Assembly: GCA_001655205.1 (NCBI GenBank)
Contig: LPNZ01007902.1
Coordinates: 1-22,837 of the forward strand
DNA from: Lenisia limosa
Lineage: Eukaryota > Breviatea
DNA: 22,837 nucleotides
Direction of reading: 5' to 3'
The notes beneath the pieces are model-generated. The model was given only the letters and a program-made list of their open reading frames with translations. It made no database searches and was not told the DNA's origin. Each line of letters starts with the position of its first letter. Position 1 is the first letter of the stretch. Positions 18,013-22,837 of this stretch are shown here, one piece after another. The position numbers and the translations under genes are program-made.

Positions 18013-21000
18013 ATGAATGTTATTGGTAGGGTTTCAAGTCAATTGAGACAGGTCAACAGTAGATGCTTATGTTTGTGGGTTGTTGTTATTGCTTCTCTTA
18101 TCTTTTGTTTCCCTTCCTATAAGTTTTCTTCTTCCTATTGTCTTTGTGATCTTCTCACACACTTAGCTGCTCTGGCAATTCTACAGAATCCATTAGAGAT
18201 ATCAAACTATGTGATTGATGCTCAAAATGCTGCATTTAATTTATCAAATCAGCTAAACTTCACACAAGGCTCTGGTTGGTGCAATACAGCCGATAACTCT
18301 ATTCTAGCAACGGTACAGGTCCTTGACGAGATATCGAATGGGCTCTGTGGTGTTGCGGATATTGCTGGTAGGATGTTTGGTGCTTTTGCTTTTGAATCTC
18401 GTATATATTTCGGAGAAAATAGAAAAACAAAAGATCGTTTCAGGCAAAATCATCTGGCTCACTGAGGATAGCTTTGGAAAGCTCTTTGCTTGTCAAAATA
18501 GATTTATTTTCAATTAAAGTCATCAATTTTAGAGGCTCTGCGAAATCTTCATCCTGATGACACTGTAAGCTGCAGTCCAGGACATAATCGTAACATTGAC
18601 AACATTAACTACAAAGGTCCGTGCTGTTTGTCAGAATGCCGTGCTCTCCACTGCAGACTCACTGACAAAACTGAACACAAGCAAGGCTATCTTTGTAGGT
18701 TACTATCTTTCAAGTTAACGTGAAAGGCAAGTATGGCTGGTTCCCTAAATGACCCTACACTGTCTTCGGAAGAGAATGCCGTTTTATCTTCATTGTACAA
18801 TGAGCAAATTAGAGAAGGTGTGTTACTAATCTCAATCGACTGTGGCATGTGGTAGTAAATAAATGAGACTCTTTTGCACTTGGCCATATTATCATCTCCC
18901 AAATTACTATACTTATTTACTAGGTGCCAGGTTACCAGAAGGAGACAAGTTTAGACTGCACAACCTATCACAATCCATAGCACGCCTTGGGTTTACCTTT
19001 CAGAGCAACATTGTAAGGTTTTAGAAGCTTGGCTGACTTTTAGTCGTCATCCAATCGAGTAGTGACTGTTGACAAGTCCCTTGTGACTGACTGCCCAGTT
19101 TGTGTGTGCTGGGATTTGAACCTATCACTTATGGCTGTTTGAATTTGGCAGCTTTTTTTTTTAAAAAAATGTCACTGATATCTGAACAAAAATTTCCAGT
19201 CACGTCATCTGTTTACTTCTTTTTACTAGAATTTATCGAAGACTTTTTGTCAGTATGATAATCATAACTTTTATTCTCTTTTGAATAATTTATTTAATCT
19301 GAATCTATATCATGCAAGTCACACTTGGTTGTGGTTCTTTTTGACCTTCGACCAAGCCAGGGTTTTGAATTATTTGCTCTAATCGATTTTAGACATCGTA
19401 TGCCCAAACAGATTCTGAAGGTAACTATCAGATACCAATTTCGTAAGGGGGTTTGTAGGGATGCTGGTTTGGGGACTTTCCTTGTTTGTTGCTAATTCTT
19501 AAGGTATGTTACTGCACTTTTGCCGCATGTAAAATCTCCAGAAGTCAGAAAACTAGTAGGCCTAGGATATATCAAGGATATTTTATACCCTCACTTTGAG
19601 CTTATAGAATATACTATAGGATATGATCATATATAATACAATATTATACTACAAGTATATACTCTGTAACTATTCTCATTTTGTTACGTGTTATGTATTA
19701 TACATATCATATGTACATATGAAACAAACTTTGTAAATATTGTGCAAGATGGTAAAGCAAACCTTGCAATCCTTTTGTCGCTTCCACGTCTTAAATGAAC
19801 CCCAAATTTCTAACATTAGCTATTTATGGCCCGATACGAGGAGCCAAGTGCAAATGAAGATGTATTCTCGGAGATGATACAGGTAGTGAACGGTGTCTTT
19901 TTTTTCACCATTTGAAGAAGCGTCATGAGTTGGCACAGCTTCAGGGGCATAGCAGTTTCCGAGAAAGTCAGGCCACTACGCTGATGGAAGATCCCAAGAG
20001 TGTTGATGGTAATTCAAAAGTTCGTTTTTACTCCAGTAGAGTTCTTAAGTGATGTATCAGAAGTTCTTTCAGGGCCAGCTGAAAAGGTGATTGGAGTTGA
20101 CTATGGATAAAAATTGCAATAATTGACTGCTAAGGAACTAAAATGGTGTCAAGATGTTTTGGGAACAAAGAAGGTTTATCTCAGTGACATTCCAAGAGTC
20201 CAAGGTGGGAAGAGTGTGCTGTCACCATTCAGGCTTGGTTACTAAGCCTTCGAAGTCACCAAGAGCTGATTTATCACAGTACCTGACAATTGAAAACTGC
20301 CTGGTGTGTACTGTCAATTCTATACTTTCTCGGGCCACTCACTTCGCAGACTGGCGTTCTTCGGATGATGTCTGAAGCCTTCCACGTGTCCATTACTCCA
20401 TCACGGGCGGCCCCGGAGTGTTGGCATCGTGACGTCATCAAATGCTGTGTTGCTCGTGATGGAGAACCTTTGGTAAGACAGTATTGCTCTAATATCCTCA
20501 GGGGACCTTTTTTGTAGACCTTTTCGCAAGACCACACAAGACTGCTCAACCGTGCACGTTCACACTGCTTTCACGAAAAAAGCTCAAGGATGATTCTTAC
20601 CAAGTTTGGTTTTTTGATGGGTTTACCATTCAGAACCCTTGTTTGGTAGTTTCTCTTTCCATTCAGCCTGATGCCAATATCAGTATGGAAGATTGCGAAG
20701 CTCTTTGGCATGAATTTGGACATGTCGCTCATGGACTTTTCTCACATACAGTTTGTATATCATATTAGGAATTAACTGCCACAGACCCTCCAGCATGTAA
20801 GTGGCACCCGAAGCCCTCTCGACTTTGTGGAGACTCCGAGCCTCATGTTTGAGTCTCTTGCTTCAAAAACTGCTTCGAAATGGGCCAAAGTTGGTTGGGC
20901 CAAGGGAACGTACGTGACTTGAAATAGCAACAGGAAAAAATCACCCAGTGCTTGCTTCACTTTTGTAGAATTCTTTCGGGGAACCTGCACCTCAGGGTTT

Positions 21001-21768
21001 AATTGAAGAATTTCTCAAGACAAGAAATACTCTCAAGGCGTCGATAGCTGTACAACAAGTAAGAGCTCGAGCTATAGTTTTGTTTTATTGTGCAGACAAT
21101 CCATTCAATCTTTGATTTAGCTGTCCATTCTGGTCCGAATATCAATGCAACAATGTTGTATCGGTTTGCTATGAGTATTATCACCATTATTTAGCCAACT
21201 ATTTGATGAATATTCCAAAATAGGCCCGCCACCTGGAGATTTCAAGTTTGTACTTTTCACTCCATCTGATATAACATTCAGATATTACTTGTCTTTTGGC
21301 CATTTGGTGCCGTATGCTGCATGTAAGTTATAACATTGTCTGGGTTAACCCTCCAGCGTACTACTGTTACCTCAGATGCCGAGTTGCCGCATCGCAAGTT
21401 CTCTCGTTTATTGGTAACGACCTCAATAGAGACACAGGTTGGCTGGCTCCGCAGTTAACTAGTACTGTATATTCTATCATATTATGATATCATATCATAT
21501 GTAGTATTTATGATTTGACCCTGGGTGTTGTGTATCTGCTCACAACTTTCACGCAATATAGCAGCACTTCATATAATAAGTAAAATATCATCACCTTCAA
21601 TTCCTTATTTCTTGGTTCAAGTTGTGGCTTGTTTATTTTGCAGGCCCTATTCTGGAGACTGAATTCCTTGGACATGGGAGTGCAGTTGACCCCAAGGCGA
21701 TTTTGGCCTCCTTCAAATCTGTCCATGCCGACCCATCTTTTTTCTTTACGAACCCTTACATGACGTAG
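18013..21768 (+). CDS. MIPEP: mitochondrial intermediate peptidase (M3A metallopeptidase)
   Basis: Twenty-four phase-consistent exons total 1824 nt (607 aa): 18013-18051, 18187-18274, 18308-18367, 18533-18564, 18617-18694, 18727-18817, 18924-19012, 19393-19442, 19504-19555, 19820-19882, 19918-20008, 20037-20086, 20135-20173, 20205-20303, 20350-20472, 20502-20603, 20634-20750, 20785-20889, 20969-21058, 21096-21163, 21195-21245, 21282-21322, 21357-21437, 21644-21768. It removes N-terminal octapeptides from imported matrix proteins. The zinc motif HEFGH is at about 408-412 (ALWHEFGHVAHGLFSHT) and the third ligand Glu at about 437 (SGTRSPLDFVETPS), the spacing expected for M3. Other landmarks: VQVLDEISNGLCGVADIAEA, KRHELAQLQGHSSFRESQA, FVDLFARPHKTAQPCTFTLL, YYLSFGHLVPYAASYYCYL. 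The start MNVIGRVSSQLRQ looks like a targeting peptide. It is about 100 aa shorter than human MIPEP, mostly N-terminal. Exons 20135-20303 are the least certain. Confidence 0.92.
19150..19360 (+). repeat. dispersed repeat, copy B
   Basis: Homologous to 10336-10540 on the opposite strand (see that entry). It lies entirely in the 380-nt MIP intron 19013-19392, in the MIP transcription direction. Relative to copy A it carries an extra T-run/A-run stretch at about 19152-19167. Confidence 0.65.
19560..19740. repeat. AT-rich palindromic island
   Basis: The longest island, including CATATCATATGTACATATG and repeated TATACTA/TAGTATA-type inversions, inside the 264-nt MIP intron 19556-19819. Confidence 0.65.
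21466..21505. repeat. AT-rich palindromic island
   Basis: ATCATATTATGATATCATAT with flanking inversions, inside the last MIP intron 21438-21643. Confidence 0.6.
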
Positions 21769-22495
21769 TACTGACATTCAGCAATCCCAAGAAAGGAGGA
21801 GGAATAGGAGCCTATCCTGTTTTGAAGTTCGCTCCACTTTCATTGGCCGTTTTATTATAGTTGTATTGATGATTAAGTGATGTATTACCAAAGCTACCAT
21901 CAAAAGTCAGCAATAATTGCCAAATAATTACAGTAATTGCATCATAATAATCCCATAATCCAAGTGTTTACTCTGTGTCTAATTGGAGCATGGTGTCTTT
22001 TTCTTTGAGTACCAGTTTTCTTTGAGGCCAGCAAGAGAAAGTCCGTTTTTGGAATCAGGTGGCGCGGGCGTGGCGTAATTCGAAACAAGAAATGAAAAGT
22101 GGGAACCTGGTGGGAACGTGGAACGTAAGAAGAAACAGTGGAAGAAAAAAGACGACGACGAGCGAGCAAGAACTGGAGAGAAGGTGAAGAAGAAAGAAAC
22201 AAAGGCACAAGGAAAGGCAAAAGAAGTACCGAAGGGAAGGTAAGGGTCTCTGGTTTGTCGCTCTCGTATGTTCTTATGTGTTTTGGGTGGTTGTGGGGTG
22301 GGGATTGGTGGAGTATGCCAGAATACGGGAAGGACCATCACTCAATTCGAAGTGCTTTCCGGAGGGTGCTATGACTATCTCTTCTGTCCTGCTTGGCTCT
22401 TTTTTTTTTTTTTCTGCCTGNNNNNNNNNNNNNNNNNNNNNNNNNNNNNNNNNNNNNNNNNNNNNNNNAGTTAATATTTATTCTTTTAAGAGCCA
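21769..22495. other. intergenic region with purine-rich leader candidate
   Basis: No conserved gene is seen. From about 22105 to 22241 the plus strand is strongly purine-rich (GAAGAAAAAAGACG, GAGAAGGTGAAG) and ends GAAG|GTAAGG, a good splice donor. Together with the acceptor CTTTTAAG just before the ATG at 22496 it could be the 5'-UTR exon of the downstream gene. The gap 22421-22468 would fall in that intron. Confidence 0.4.
22421..22468. other. assembly gap (N)
   Basis: 48 N, seven bases after a run of about 13 T, upstream of the last gene. Confidence 0.99.
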
Positions 22496-22837
22496 ATGGC
22501 ACCCCGTCATTTTTTGCTCCTTGTTCTTGTGGTTGCTTCTTTATGGGTTTGTTGGGTATGTAATTATTGACATTGTTTCCGCTGGCGTTTTACCTAAGTT
22601 AATCCCCCCCTGCACCTGCACCTGGATTCCGAATAACTTTTTTTATTATCATTTTCACACGTGTGAACTGTCATTTTGCACGCAGTATTATCATCCTTCT
22701 CGGAGCAACCATGACTTTCCAGACGCCACTCTTGGCCATTGAGCTTGGTGTTGACGCCGTCCCGGCAGTCTCTGATATCAATGTTGACGGTAAGTCAGAG
22801 TTGGTTCCTTCGGTTTTCGATTGGATTTGTTGACAAT
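22496..22837 (+). CDS. start of predicted secreted protein (runs off window)
   Basis: Exon 22496-22555 encodes a textbook signal peptide start (MAPRHFLLLVLVVASLWVCW). After an intron with donor GTATGT and acceptor TTTCCAG, exon 22723-22789 continues in phase with LAIELGVDAVPAVSDINVD and ends at GTAAGTC. The remainder lies beyond the window. The arrangement (signal peptide exon, short second exon with a conserved-looking VDG, then a phase-1 donor) mirrors the beginning of the gene at 1655, whose second exon reads IPKLEVDGVD. The two may be related, but the evidence is short. Confidence 0.6.

Noticed and set aside
19108-19124. tRNA-like T-arm (GGTTCAAATCC on the minus strand), suggesting a tRNA or tRNA-derived SINE
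   Set aside because: No matching box A at the right distance, no acceptor or anticodon arms, and it lies in an intron of the MIP gene. A fragment of chance origin is simpler.
21942-22374. Overlapping low-complexity open frames on both strands
   Set aside because: They follow from a purine-rich bias (Arg/Lys/Glu on one strand, Phe/Ser/Pro on the other) with no conserved motif. A 5'-UTR exon is more likely.

Overview
The window is nuclear DNA from a eukaryote. Genes are cut into many small GT-AG exons, about half of the introns in the best-resolved gene are only 27-31 nt long, TAA, TAG and TGA all end genes (standard code), and the products are typically eukaryotic. A CFAP97/hemingway-type protein and a Tctex1 dynein light chain point to a flagellated cell, and a mitochondrial intermediate peptidase to a normal mitochondrion. 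A small-genome flagellated protist fits; I cannot name the lineage. I assembled exons by hand, requiring GT-AG borders, matching phases and family similarity; no transcript data were available.

Layout: 371-1302 (-) unrecognised basic-tailed protein; 1655-3605 (+) secreted protein, 12 exons; 3703-8550 (-) a 31-exon gene for an ankyrin / EDR1-CTR1-ARMC3 peptidase-like / TKL kinase protein (about 1218 aa); 8842-10142 (+) C1D/Lrp1 exosome cofactor; about 10638-12132 (-) CFAP97-domain protein; 12339-12955 (+, C-terminus missing) Tctex1 light chain; 13567-14759 (-) coiled-coil protein; 15129-15862 (+) small ankyrin protein; 16003-17604 (-) TMEM18; 18013-21768 (+) mitochondrial intermediate peptidase (24 exons); 22496-end (+) start of another secreted protein.

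The first ten genes alternate strands, giving five head-to-head pairs with 206-408 bp between start codons. One pair (CFAP97 and Tctex1) is two flagellar genes sharing 206 bp. Non-coding space holds a roughly 340-bp terminal-inverted-repeat element flanked by TTAA, two copies of a roughly 200-bp dispersed repeat, five AT-rich palindromic islands, and six assembly gaps, four of which directly abut or lie very near a homopolymer run. Where gene models can be traced across a gap (C1D, TMEM18) the gap lies inside an intron.

The most notable item is the ankyrin-EDR1-kinase protein: it keeps a Cys-His-Asp set in the peptidase-like domain and a complete set of kinase motifs, suggesting a receptor-like or scaffold-like signalling enzyme with two potentially catalytic modules.
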